DNA from: Streptococcus ovis DSM 16829
GTDB taxonomy: Bacteria; Bacillota; Bacilli; Lactobacillales; Streptococcaceae
DNA length: 64,000 bases
NCBI RefSeq assembly: GCF_000380125.1
Contig: NZ_KB904579.1
Location: forward strand, 126,316-190,315
Direction: 5' to 3'
Shown: positions 55,225 through 63,418 of the stretch, one piece after another
Layout: each line of letters begins with the position of its first letter
How positions within the stretch are numbered: the first letter of the stretch is position 1
Translations under genes and position numbers: made by a program
The notes under the pieces: generated by a model
What the model was told of the DNA's origin: nothing
Seen by the model: only the letters and a program-made list of their open reading frames with translations
Database searches by the model: none

Positions 55225-57225
55225 CTAACGTTCGATCAGCTTGTAATAGGTTCTGCTGGTGACTTTGAAAATGATAAAGTAAATTCCTGCAATCACCACA
55301 ACGGTCACACCACTAACGCCGTATATCAAGGGATCTCCCTGCACTCCAAAAAGGAGAAGTAATTTCTTCAGAAGAGGGAGGGCCACCAAGTAGTGCAAAA
55401 CTGCAACTGCAAGCGGCATAAAGAAGACAAAGAGATTTTGGGAATTAATGGATTTCTTGACAGCATCAAAGCTCATGCCTACTTCTTGCAAAATCTTATA
55501 AGAACGTTGGTCTTCTGTCCCTTCCGATAGTTGCTTGTAGTAAATAATCAAAGCTGCCCCCAGCAAGAAGGCTGTTCCCAAAAGGAAACCGACAAAGAGG
55601 AAGCCTCCCGTGATTTCTAGTCCCTCCTTATGGAGAACTGCTTCAGTGGAAATCGCACCATAAAGTGTCTCTGTCCCAAGTGTTCCAGCTTGAATGACTG
55701 AAGCTGTCTGTTCTTTATCCGTCAATTGCATATAGGTATTCCCTGACAAGGAAGTAGGATAGCGGGCGGACTGATTGTACACGGCTATCATATCGTTCAA
55801 TGTTGCCTCATCTGCTACTACCAAGATACCCGCATTTGTAATGGTACTGATTGTCGTGATTCCTTGAATTTCTTGAAGTTGTTCCACATTTGTCAATTTT
55901 GTACCAAACCAGTTGATAGCTTGAAATGCTGTTGGATGAAATCGATTGTAATCATAAAAAGCTATTTCGCCTTTTTTCAGCTCTTTCAAGGAATTTCCCA
56001 TTTCTCGAAAATCATCCTGAGTCATCGCACGAACAAGACCAATATGATCAAATCCTGTTAATCGAGGGTCTGTTTTCATAAAGGCTTTGTCTACCGTTAT
56101 CTCCCCTTTTTTCTTGAAAGGAATGGTAAAGGTTCCTTCAAAGTAAGTATGGATGCGATCTTTACTAAAATCAGAATTGACTTCTTGGACAGAGGGGACA
56201 AACTGTTCTTCAATGACTTGCTGAATATCCGCTCGTGTTCCTACTACATTTGGAAAATCAATCTTGACATTATTTTCTTGCGGAAATTGCATCTCTGTCA
56301 ATTGATTAGAACCCGTATAGAGCGCCACAGTGGAGCCAATGGTTACAAAAGCCATGGTTGCAAGCAGTGTAATATTGGCCAGCCCTGCCGCATTTTGCTT
56401 CATTCGGAAAATCATCTGAGAGGTATTGATAAAATGCTTTGGCTTGTAAAAATACGTCTTATTTGCGCGGCGCCATTTCAAATACCAAGTTGTAAAGCTG
56501 ATAAAGAAGAGATAGGTTCCCGGAATGACCAGCATGATGGCGAAAAAGAAACGTGTAATTCCTGACACCGCTGAGACATTTCCTGATGAAAGGGAGAGAT
56601 AGTAGCCCCACCCAATCGCTGCTACACCAACAAGTGCCAACAAAATATTGCCACGCGGTTCCCGCTCTCCCTGCCGTTGGTTTTTAAAGAGAGCTAGAGG
56701 GGCAGTCCGTCCGACCTTGACAATGTTAATCAATTCCAATACAAGGAAGATTCCCGCAAACAGGCCAGCACTCATCAGAAAGGCAATCGGATTGATACTG
56801 AAATCCAGCTCACTGTACTGAATAATATTGGCAAAAATCAGATAGAGGAAATTTGAAAAGACCGCTCCTAGCAAGCTTCCAAGCACAACTGTCATCAGGT
56901 AGACCATTCCCAACTCAATAGTGGAAACGAAGGCGATTTTCCCTTTGGTCATCCCCAGCATATTGTACAGCCCAAATTGGCGGCTGCGCTGCTTGAGTAG
57001 GAAATTAAAGCTGTAAATACTCATAATCAGTGCAAAGACACTGAGGACAACTGTCGCCAAGCTAAGAGCATAGCCGCCCGCACTCATCTTTGCAGCAACG
57101 GGGCTCGTTTGGATCAGCAGTGTCGTATTCGACAGGATAAAGGTTACAATACAGGACAAGATAAAGGGGAGAAATTGTCCCAAGGATTGCTTGAGATTAT
57201 TCAGTGCAATTTTGACATAGAACAT
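55225..57225 (-). CDS. bceB: BceB-type ABC transporter permease
   Basis: The 666-residue FtsX-like permease has about ten membrane helices and a large extracellular domain between the seventh and eighth (about residues 310-540) that recognises bacitracin-like or lantibiotic drugs in this family. N-terminal FYVKIALNNLKQSLGQFLPF and TAPLALFKNQRQGEREPRGN are typical. The start at 57225 has GGAGG with 8-bp spacing. It works with the ATPase at 57227 and the BceRS pair. Confidence 0.9.
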   Translation of the reverse strand: MFYVKIALNNLKQSLGQFLPFILSCIVTFILSNTTLLIQTSPVAAKMSAGGYALSLATVVLSVFALIMSIYSFNFLLKQRSRQFGLYNMLGMTKGKIAFVSTIELGMVYLMTVVLGSLLGAVFSNFLYLIFANIIQYSELDFSINPIAFLMSAGLFAGIFLVLELINIVKVGRTAPLALFKNQRQGEREPRGNILLALVGVAAIGWGYYLSLSSGNVSAVSGITRFFFAIMLVIPGTYLFFISFTTWYLKWRRANKTYFYKPKHFINTSQMIFRMKQNAAGLANITLLATMAFVTIGSTVALYTGSNQLTEMQFPQENNVKIDFPNVVGTRADIQQVIEEQFVPSVQEVNSDFSKDRIHTYFEGTFTIPFKKKGEITVDKAFMKTDPRLTGFDHIGLVRAMTQDDFREMGNSLKELKKGEIAFYDYNRFHPTAFQAINWFGTKLTNVEQLQEIQGITTISTITNAGILVVADEATLNDMIAVYNQSARYPTSLSGNTYMQLTDKEQTASVIQAGTLGTETLYGAISTEAVLHKEGLEITGGFLFVGFLLGTAFLLGAALIIYYKQLSEGTEDQRSYKILQEVGMSFDAVKKSINSQNLFVFFMPLAVAVLHYLVALPLLKKLLLLFGVQGDPLIYGVSGVTVVVIAGIYFIIFKVTSRTYYKLIER

Positions 57226-57226
57226 C

Positions 57227-57979
57227 CTACTCACCTCCCAACAAGGCCGTCATGGTCAAGGAGATATCCTTACTAAATTCATTGTTGCCTTTGTTGCCAC
57301 GGTAAATCTGATGGAAAATCCGTCCGTCCTTTATAAAGAGAACACGATTGGCATGGCTGGCCGCATTGGCAGAGTGAGTCACCATGAGGATGGTCTGACC
57401 ATCTTGATTGATCTCCTCAAACAAAGTCAATAGGTCTTCTGAATTGCGATAATCCAAGGCCGCTGTTGGCTCATCGGCTAAAATCATCTGTGGCTGGGTA
57501 ATCAAGGCACGCGCAATGGACACCCGCTGCTGCTGACCACCTGATAGTTCAAACGGACGTTTATTGAGCAAGTCTTGAATCCGTAATTTCGGCGCTAGAG
57601 CAGCCAAGCGCGCTTCCATGTCCTTGTAATTCTTTCTGTCCAATACTAATGGCAAGAAGATATTATCGCGGACATTGAGCGTATCCAAGAGGTTAAAATC
57701 TTGAAAGACAAAGCCAAGATTTTTCAGACGGAAACTTGCCAACTCCTTTTCCTTGATTTTGGTAATATCCTCACCATTCATGATGACAGAGCCTTTGGTT
57801 GGCTTGTCCAAGGTCGCAAGGATATTGAGCAAGGTGGTCTTACCAGAGCCAGACTCTCCCATGATGGCGATAAATTCGCCCTCTTCTACTTTGAAGTCTA
57901 CATCCTGAAGAGCACGCGTGACTTCCTTTGAAAAACGGGTCCGGAATTCTTTTTCCAAATGATTGATTTCTACTAACAT
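57227..57979 (-). CDS. bceA: BceA-type ABC transporter ATPase
   Basis: The 250-residue ATPase has Walker A GESGSGKTT, LGFVFQDFNLLDTLNVRDNI, signature ELSGGQQQRVSIARAL and Walker B ILADEPTAALDYR. This is the peptide-antibiotic detoxification subfamily. A TATAAT (minus strand, about 58006-58000) in the 33-bp gap upstream could be an internal promoter. Confidence 0.92.
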   Translation of the reverse strand: MLVEINHLEKEFRTRFSKEVTRALQDVDFKVEEGEFIAIMGESGSGKTTLLNILATLDKPTKGSVIMNGEDITKIKEKELASFRLKNLGFVFQDFNLLDTLNVRDNIFLPLVLDRKNYKDMEARLAALAPKLRIQDLLNKRPFELSGGQQQRVSIARALITQPQMILADEPTAALDYRNSEDLLTLFEEINQDGQTILMVTHSANAASHANRVLFIKDGRIFHQIYRGNKGNNEFSKDISLTMTALLGGE

Positions 57980-58012
57980 ACACTACTCCTCATTCTTTAT
58001 TATAACGTAACA

Positions 58013-59296
58013 TTATTGTTTTTTCATTGGCTTGATGGGCTCCGCCTTTTCTACAAAGATCATGGCATCATACAGGGTCCGAGGTACCTCTTTTATCCGA
58101 TGGCTACTTGGCAATAGGTGCATCAGGAAACTGTACCCTTCACCCAGACTGCCCATGCTCATCGGTGCGGATAAGAGTTTATCAGTCTCACTACCTGCTG
58201 TCACCTTGGAAAAATCAAGATAATAGTCCCCACCAAAGCGCTTGGCCTGTGCAGCCAAGGGATCCGCTGAGTTAAAATGCTGATTGCTACGACCTGCATC
58301 TTGACCAACTGCATTGATATTGACCGTCGTCTCAAAATAGTCAGAGCCAATAACAAAATAAGCGTCAGCGTAGGCTTCTCTCAAATGTCTCCCCATGGAT
58401 GGATAAAAATTAGTTTTGTAAGCCACATGGCCATTGTGCCCTGCTATCAGGATACGAGGATGACCTTTTGCCTCTTCAACAGTTTGTATCCACTCCACAT
58501 TTTTGGCCATGGCCTCATCACGCATCGTATTCATAACAACGTAATCAGAGCTATCTTTCAAATAATACTGGCAAGCTTGGCGCATAGCTTGAACGACATA
58601 ATGGATGACTTGAAAATCTCTGTCTCTTTCCTCTTGCACCAACTGCTTTTCCAGTTTTTGCAGGGCACGGTCTGCTTGTGTCAATCCTTCATCTGTCCAT
58701 TTAGATGTAGACTGGAAGACCTGTAAAGCTTGCTCCAGCTCTGTCAGGTCCTCACCCCCGTGCGACCGCTCATCATCAAGAACCAAGTCCACTCCTTTTT
58801 CTGGATTTTGCATATCAAAGCCATAGAAGGACAGTTGCTCCTTGTCAGGTTTTCCTGCATTGTACTCCCGCATCCACTTGATCAGCTCTGCCATTTGCTT
58901 GGTCCGGTAAATGGTGAAAGAAAATTGCTTCACAAGCTCTTCTGCTGTCCCTTCTCCGCCCTTAATATAGCGGTCAATCAGAACTCCTTCTGCCGCATCT
59001 GCCTCAAGTGCAAAGGAACGAACCCCCTCTTTCTTGACCAAGGTTTGGAGCACAGAAAGTTTTAATTCTTGAAATTCGACATTGCCATGACTGGCTTCAC
59101 CAAGACCGACTACCTTGACCTCTTTGGGGAGAGTGATGTCCGTTACGGCCTGAGCATACTGGTCCACATCGCCAACCTTCTTTGACGCGACAAGCTGAGG
59201 TCCATAGACCCAAGCGACATCTGCTAGACAGACCAGCGCTACAATCGATAGCAAGACCACCCCCACTATCTTGATGACTTTTTTAAACCATTTCAT
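58013..59296 (-). CDS. Erythromycin esterase family protein, membrane anchored
   Basis: The 427-residue protein has an N-terminal membrane helix (about 8-28) and an extracytoplasmic erythromycin-esterase-like domain: VVGLGEASHGNVEFQELKL, FALEADAAEGVLIDRYI, FYGFDMQNPEKG and ILIAGHNGHVAYKTN. True Ere enzymes open the macrolide ring, but many relatives have other substrates. In a Bce-type operon a role in peptide-antibiotic or envelope stress defence is possible; macrolide resistance should not be assumed. Confidence 0.8.
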   Translation of the reverse strand: MKWFKKVIKIVGVVLLSIVALVCLADVAWVYGPQLVASKKVGDVDQYAQAVTDITLPKEVKVVGLGEASHGNVEFQELKLSVLQTLVKKEGVRSFALEADAAEGVLIDRYIKGGEGTAEELVKQFSFTIYRTKQMAELIKWMREYNAGKPDKEQLSFYGFDMQNPEKGVDLVLDDERSHGGEDLTELEQALQVFQSTSKWTDEGLTQADRALQKLEKQLVQEERDRDFQVIHYVVQAMRQACQYYLKDSSDYVVMNTMRDEAMAKNVEWIQTVEEAKGHPRILIAGHNGHVAYKTNFYPSMGRHLREAYADAYFVIGSDYFETTVNINAVGQDAGRSNQHFNSADPLAAQAKRFGGDYYLDFSKVTAGSETDKLLSAPMSMGSLGEGYSFLMHLLPSSHRIKEVPRTLYDAMIFVEKAEPIKPMKKQ

Positions 59297-59299
59297 TTC

Positions 59300-59416
59300 T
59301 TATCTCCTTCCCAAACGGTACCAAATCGTCAGACTAGCAAGACCGATTCCCAAAATGAGAAGAATGGTTACATTGCTATACAATTGAACCGTATCTTGTA
59401 ATTGTTCTGCTGTCAT
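59300..59416 (-). CDS. 38-residue single-span membrane protein
   Basis: The frame starting MTAEQLQDTVQLYSNVTILL has a short acidic N-terminus, one membrane helix and a basic end (WYRLGRR). A GGAGG site lies 7 bp before the ATG. It overlaps the preceding tiny frame by 4 bp (ATGA) and ends 3 bp before the esterase-like gene. A longer frame from 59488 is rejected because it lacks a ribosome site. Family unknown. Confidence 0.72.
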   Translation of the reverse strand: MTAEQLQDTVQLYSNVTILLILGIGLASLTIWYRLGRR

Positions 59417-59526
59417 CGCCAATCCTCCTTGATACTTGAAAAAATAGTATAGAAGGGCAAGTAGACAACGAGCATCACTACTCGCCACAAAAGCTGTGCA
59501 TACAATCGAATCGACATTCCAACCAT
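59413..59526 (-). CDS. 37-residue single-span membrane protein heading the bce operon
   Basis: The frame begins MVGMSIRLYAQLLWRVVMLV, has one hydrophobic helix and a polar end (SSIKEDWR). It has a textbook ribosome site AAAGGAGG 7 bp before the ATG and couples to the next tiny gene through an ATGA overlap. It is the first gene after the BceR-type promoter. The small membrane proteins of some Bce-like systems (for example VraH) are functional analogues to consider, without sequence evidence. Confidence 0.7.
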   Translation of the reverse strand: MVGMSIRLYAQLLWRVVMLVVYLPFYTIFSSIKEDWR

Positions 59527-59549
59527 CTTCTCGCCTCCTTTGTATCTCT

Positions 59550-59614
59550 ATTATAATACAATCAAACGATAGAAATCTTACAAAGAATCGCTCAAATCTT
59601 ACAAAATTGTAAGA
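59550..59614 (-). promoter_or_regulatory. bce operon promoter with BceR-type box
   Basis: On the minus strand TATAAT is at 59555-59550 with a poor -35 (AGATTT at 59578-59573). An 18-bp palindrome at 59597-59614 contains TTACAAAATTGTAA, exactly TTACA-N4-TGTAA of BceR-like regulators. A half-site copy (ATCTTACAAA) recurs 21 bp away at 59575-59584. The weak -35 suggests an activator-dependent promoter. Confidence 0.85.
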
Positions 59615-59692
59615 AAAAAATAAAAAAAATCAAAAAAAAATTTAATTTTTTTTGAAAAAGTGTCCAAGTGGCAATATGCTTGCTAGGCGATA

Positions 59693-59701
59693 TGGTATAG
59701 T
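59693..59701 (+). promoter_or_regulatory. Extended -10 promoter upstream of the CAP protein
   Basis: TGGTATAGT at 59693-59701 is a good extended -10, implying a leader of about 230 nt before the gene at 59936. The 59,615-59,690 stretch is a poly-A/T-rich tract with no gene. Confidence 0.5.
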
Positions 59702-59795
59702 GAAGCTGACTAATTTCTGGAAGGCTTGCTTTGGGAGGAAAAAACGCCTCTAATGCCTTTTCAGAAAATAGAAGATAATGAAATGAAGGAGGAAA

Positions 59796-59834
59796 ATGGT
59801 GGTATGCACTGGTTCACATAAAAAGAAAGAATAA
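59796..59834 (+). CDS. Possible 12-residue leader peptide
   Basis: Inside the long leader of the CAP-protein gene, GAAGGAGG lies 3-4 bp before an ATG opening a 12-codon frame (MVVCTGSHKKKE, then TAA). The strong ribosome site is the only evidence. It could be a regulatory leader or chance. Confidence 0.3.
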   Translation: MVVCTGSHKKKE

Positions 59835-59935
59835 ACGCTACAAGTTTGAAAAGGACATTCCCTATCCTTGAAGGATTGTTCGTTTTGAATGGCTTAGATA
59901 AGCCCTAAATCAAATTTTTAAAAAAGGAGTATGAT

Positions 59936-61195
59936 ATGAAACAAAGATTGATTCGAAATAGTTTTGCTGCACTAACAGTGGCTGCTGCGCTCTTCCTAGG
60001 AGGACAAGCCAAGGCAGACACAGGCCTTTACCGCCTCTACCACTCTGGGCTTAAAGTCCATCTCTTTACCAAGGATACCAATGAGTACAAGGTCCTTGAT
60101 CAACGTGGTTGGACGCAGGAAGGGCTAGCTTGGAATACCGCTGACGACAAGGGAGAGATTGTCTATCGTCTGTACCACCCAGGACTAAGGGTTCACCTCT
60201 ATACCAAGGATACAAACGAGTACAAGGTCCTTGGTCAGCGTGGTTGGAGACAAGAGGGTCCTGCCTACCGCTCATACGGAGAGTTGCCAATCTATCGTCT
60301 CTACCACCAAGGAATGAAAAAGCACCTCTATACACGAGATGCTTATGAATACAAGGTCCTAGGCACACGTGGCTGGAGACAGGAAGGTATTGCCTTTTAT
60401 GGCTTGACTGAGCCAAGCAAGACTGTCCCACCGGTTGCCAAACCAACCACAAAGGTAGCTACTAAAGCGACAATAAAACCAGTCACTCAAAAAACCAAAA
60501 CAACCACAAAGGTAGCCAGCAAACCTGTGACACAGGCGACGACGAAGCCAACCACAAAAGCAGTCACCAAAGCAACAACAAAGGCGACGACCAAACCAAG
60601 TACGAAACCAAGCACAAAAGCAACGACTGCGACAACCAAACCTACCACAAGCGTGACGACGAAAGCCACAACAGCTAGACCAACAACCACAACACCAACA
60701 ACCACGACCGTCACAACGACCACCACTAAACCAACGACAGCTGATAACAGCGCCTACCTCATCGCAACCGTGCCAAAAATCATGTCACAAATGCTTGATG
60801 CTTATCGCGCTGAAATGGGCGAAAAACCGATGAAATATGATGCTAAAAATCTTCAAGCTTTAGCTGATTTACGTGCTCGTCAAATTCAAGAAGAATATGC
60901 TCATACATATAAAGGTAAGAGCGTAGCTGATATTGCTTATGAAACAATTGAAGATGAAGATCTTGCATTGATGATCGGGGCAACGGGTATTAGTGAAAAC
61001 ATTGCGATGTTTTCTGCTCGTGATATGACGTCTGATGACGTTGCTCATCAAATGATGACAATGTGGAAAGAATCGCATGGTCATAATATGAATTTGCTTA
61101 ATAGTCGTTCGACAAATTATGCGTTTGCGATTTCCAAGGTCGGAAATACATATTATGGTGTATATCTTGCATTTAGTGAGAATTTCCATGTATAA
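59936..61195 (+). CDS. Secreted CAP-domain protein with three N-terminal YRLYH repeats
   Basis: The 419-residue protein has a signal peptide (about 1-27, ending GGQAKA). Three DUF5648-like repeats of about 38 residues follow (31-68, 76-113, 118-155; each with LYH, hL-T-D-EYKVL and RGW-QEG). Then come a threonine/lysine-rich linker (about 160-270) and a C-terminal CAP/SCP domain (about 275-419; MLDAYRAEMGEKPMKYDAKN, ISENIAMF, MTMWKESHGHNMNLLNS). No LPXTG anchor is seen, so it is probably secreted or bound through its repeats. The CAP part has visibly more A/T-ending codons than the repeat and linker part. Function is unknown. Confidence 0.88.
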   Translation: MKQRLIRNSFAALTVAAALFLGGQAKADTGLYRLYHSGLKVHLFTKDTNEYKVLDQRGWTQEGLAWNTADDKGEIVYRLYHPGLRVHLYTKDTNEYKVLGQRGWRQEGPAYRSYGELPIYRLYHQGMKKHLYTRDAYEYKVLGTRGWRQEGIAFYGLTEPSKTVPPVAKPTTKVATKATIKPVTQKTKTTTKVASKPVTQATTKPTTKAVTKATTKATTKPSTKPSTKATTATTKPTTSVTTKATTARPTTTTPTTTTVTTTTTKPTTADNSAYLIATVPKIMSQMLDAYRAEMGEKPMKYDAKNLQALADLRARQIQEEYAHTYKGKSVADIAYETIEDEDLALMIGATGISENIAMFSARDMTSDDVAHQMMTMWKESHGHNMNLLNSRSTNYAFAISKVGNTYYGVYLAFSENFHV

Positions 61196-61216
61196 TCAAC
61201 TAACTTAAAATAATAA

Positions 61217-61252
61217 AAAAAGCTAGCATTTCAAAAGAGATGTTAGCTTTTT
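61217..61252 (+). terminator. Terminator after the CAP-protein gene
   Basis: AAAAGCTAGCAT pairs with ATGTTAGCTTTT (one G-U) around a loop of about 10 nt, followed by T-rich sequence. Confidence 0.85.
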
Positions 61253-61304
61253 CTTTATTTTTTGATCAAAAGTGAGTATAATTATATTATAAGTAATTAT
61301 AACA

Positions 61305-61361
61305 ATGAGGTTTAAAACATTATTCACATCGAGTGTTGCGTTGATGTCGACTGTTGCATGA
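61305..61361 (+). pseudogene. Truncated signal-peptide remnant
   Basis: An ATG at 61305 opens an 18-codon frame (MRFKTLFTSSVALMSTVA, then TGA) that reads as the start of a signal peptide with nothing after it. It follows a TATAAT-like tract. It may be the stump of a lost secreted-protein gene; a functional micro-peptide is not excluded. Confidence 0.4.
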
Positions 61362-61435
61362 ACAGCGTGTCCATCGACAAACTCTTCCTCTTATCTACCG
61401 ATAAAGCTGTGCCAAGAACTGAACACACTACTCAC

Positions 61436-61480
61436 AAAAAGGAAATGGAATAGACGCTTGCCTATTCCATTTCCTTTTTT
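61436..61480. terminator. Strong bidirectional terminator
   Basis: An 18-bp perfect stem (AAAAAGGAAATGGAATAG with its complement) around an 8-nt loop, followed by a T-run. It lies 17 bp past the stop of the acetyltransferase gene at 61497. Confidence 0.93.
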
Positions 61481-61496
61481 ATTTCCCACATGCTAC

Positions 61497-61940
61497 CTAG
61501 GCTTCCCAGACCATATCCTGATGGGGAATACCGTCTTCTAGGTAGACCTCTGATACCGTCTGAAAACCACATTGCTTGTAAAAGTGTTCCAGATGAGCTT
61601 GAGCAGATATCTTGATGCGTGACTGTCCTAGCTCTTCCTGAATAAAGGCCATCGCTTTTTCAATCAGTGGATAGCCTAAGCCTTTCCCTCGATGACTCTT
61701 TGCCACAATGACCCGTCCAATGGCAGCCTCCTCAAAAGAGAGACCAGGTGGCAGGATACGGGCATAGGCGACAAGGGCTCCTTCTTCTGTGGCACATAAG
61801 TGATAACACTCTTGGTCACGACCATCCACTTCGGGATAGGGACATTCCTGCTCGACCACAAAGACATCTGTCCGTAATTGTAAGATGGCATAGAGTTCAT
61901 CCACAGTTAATTCCTGAAATGTTTTAATGGTCCATTCCAT
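61497..61940 (-). CDS. ElaA-family GNAT acetyltransferase
   Basis: The 147-residue protein has the ElaA pattern: FQELTVDELYAILQLRTDVF, VVEQECPYPEVDGRDQECYH, acetyl-CoA site IGRVIVAKSHRGKGLGYPLI and the ending FYKQCGFQTVSEVYLEDGIP. The substrate is unknown. It lies downstream of the M20 peptidase gene in the same direction, 61 bp apart. Confidence 0.9.
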   Translation of the reverse strand: MEWTIKTFQELTVDELYAILQLRTDVFVVEQECPYPEVDGRDQECYHLCATEEGALVAYARILPPGLSFEEAAIGRVIVAKSHRGKGLGYPLIEKAMAFIQEELGQSRIKISAQAHLEHFYKQCGFQTVSEVYLEDGIPHQDMVWEA

Positions 61941-62001
61941 TCTCTACCTCCTTGGGCAAAAAATCCTAGAGTGTCCTTTCCACTCTAGGATAGGCTGGTC
62001 C

Positions 62002-63336
62002 TTATTTACCAGCTAGACGATAAATTGCTTCGGCGTAAATGTCCATGGCACGATAGAGAGCCTCTAACGGTGCGCATTCATTTTCCTGATGTTCTGTGGA
62101 CGGTACATCTGGGAAGCAGGCCCCAAAGGCCACACAGTTTGGCATGGTCCGAGCAAAGGTTGCTCCGCCAGATGATTTGGCAGGTGTCAAATCACCAGTC
62201 TTATCTTGGTAAACCGTCATCAAGGTCGATACCAATTCACTATCAAGTGGTACATAAAGAGAAGCAAGATAATCAAACTCTTCATAGGTCAAGTCAAAGG
62301 CAGCGGCCTTTTCAGACAAGACACGGACCAACTCATCCTTGTCCGCTAAGACTGGAATCCGAATATCCAGACGGATTTCAGATTGTTCAGCTGTCAGGGT
62401 CAAGCCACCAATATTGAAACTCAAATCGCCTGATGGCTCATCAGAAATCTTACCAAACAAGCTCGTACCAGTCGCATCTTCTCCCACTGCATCTGCGATG
62501 AAACGAAGGGCAGGATGGTCAGAGTAGTTGCGAAGGGCTTTGGCCAAACGAACGATAGCATTCACACCTTTTGCTGCATCCTTGGCGTGACGAGAGACAC
62601 CAAGAACGGTCACACTGTCTTCTGTCCGTTCATAGTCGAAACCAAGAGCATCCAATTCCGCTACTACACCCTCTAGCCACTCACCAGTATAGCTTGCTTT
62701 TGCTGGAACAACATTGAAGGCTTGACCTGCTTCAAGGGCTAGGTCTGACGCACCTGGACCATACAATTTCGCTTGTAAAAGCCCTTTTTCCGCGTAAGTC
62801 AATGGGAAGGCAGAGTCAGGAGCGAAGCCCATGGTTGCTGGTTTTTCCAGCTCATTGTAACGGTTCATACAACGCCAGAGAGTTTCTTCATCTGTCCCAA
62901 AGATGAAACGAATTTTTTTATTGAAGATCACGCCAGCATCCATCAAGGCTTTGACGGCATAGAGTGCCAGCATAGAAGGTCCCTTATCGTCTTGAACACC
63001 ACGACCATAGAGTTTGCCATCGCGGACAACGGCTTCAAAGGGATTGGATTGCCAGTTGTCCAAATCACCAGCAGGTACCACATCCAAGTGGCACAGCACT
63101 GCAAGGGTTTCTTCCCCCTCACCAAGCTCTGCATAGCCATAGTAGCCTTTTGGATCGATATAAGTGGTGAAGCCAAGTTTTTCTGTCAAAGCAAGGGTAT
63201 GCTCCAACACATTCTGGATAGCTTGTCCGAATGGTGTCCCATTTTCCCCTTCATTCAAGACGGATGGAAAAGCAACCACTCCTTTGATGGCTTCAAGCAC
63301 TTCTGCTTGATGTTGTTCTGTCACAAATGTTTTCAT
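62002..63336 (-). CDS. M20-family dipeptidase (PepV/ArcT-like)
   Basis: The 444-residue zinc peptidase has metal ligands in AVLCHLDVVPAGD and GRGVQDDKGPSMLALYA, the catalytic glutamate in FGTDEETLWRCMNRY, and the C-terminal histidine in STEHQENECAPLEAL. It hydrolyses dipeptides in the cytoplasm. The start at 63336 (MKTFVTEQHQ) has GAAAGGAAA upstream. Next to a YfcC-family carrier it matches the arcD-arcT end of streptococcal arginine deiminase operons. Confidence 0.88.
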   Translation of the reverse strand: MKTFVTEQHQAEVLEAIKGVVAFPSVLNEGENGTPFGQAIQNVLEHTLALTEKLGFTTYIDPKGYYGYAELGEGEETLAVLCHLDVVPAGDLDNWQSNPFEAVVRDGKLYGRGVQDDKGPSMLALYAVKALMDAGVIFNKKIRFIFGTDEETLWRCMNRYNELEKPATMGFAPDSAFPLTYAEKGLLQAKLYGPGASDLALEAGQAFNVVPAKASYTGEWLEGVVAELDALGFDYERTEDSVTVLGVSRHAKDAAKGVNAIVRLAKALRNYSDHPALRFIADAVGEDATGTSLFGKISDEPSGDLSFNIGGLTLTAEQSEIRLDIRIPVLADKDELVRVLSEKAAAFDLTYEEFDYLASLYVPLDSELVSTLMTVYQDKTGDLTPAKSSGGATFARTMPNCVAFGACFPDVPSTEHQENECAPLEALYRAMDIYAEAIYRLAGK

Positions 63337-63418
63337 ATTTCTTTCCTTTCTTTCAAAAGAAATGAGAAAACTTCCAAGCCAAAAGCGCATGAAAGTTTTC
63401 TAACCTTATTCTATTATA

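Noticed and set aside
59417-59488. Extension of the 38-residue membrane protein to a start at 59488
   Set aside because: No ribosome site there, and the extension overlaps the other tiny gene in a different frame, while GGAGG precedes the ATG at 59416.
60487-60726. A 79-codon valine-rich open frame on the minus strand
   Set aside because: It is the mirror of the threonine-rich linker (ACA/ACC codons) of the CAP-protein gene and has no start signals.
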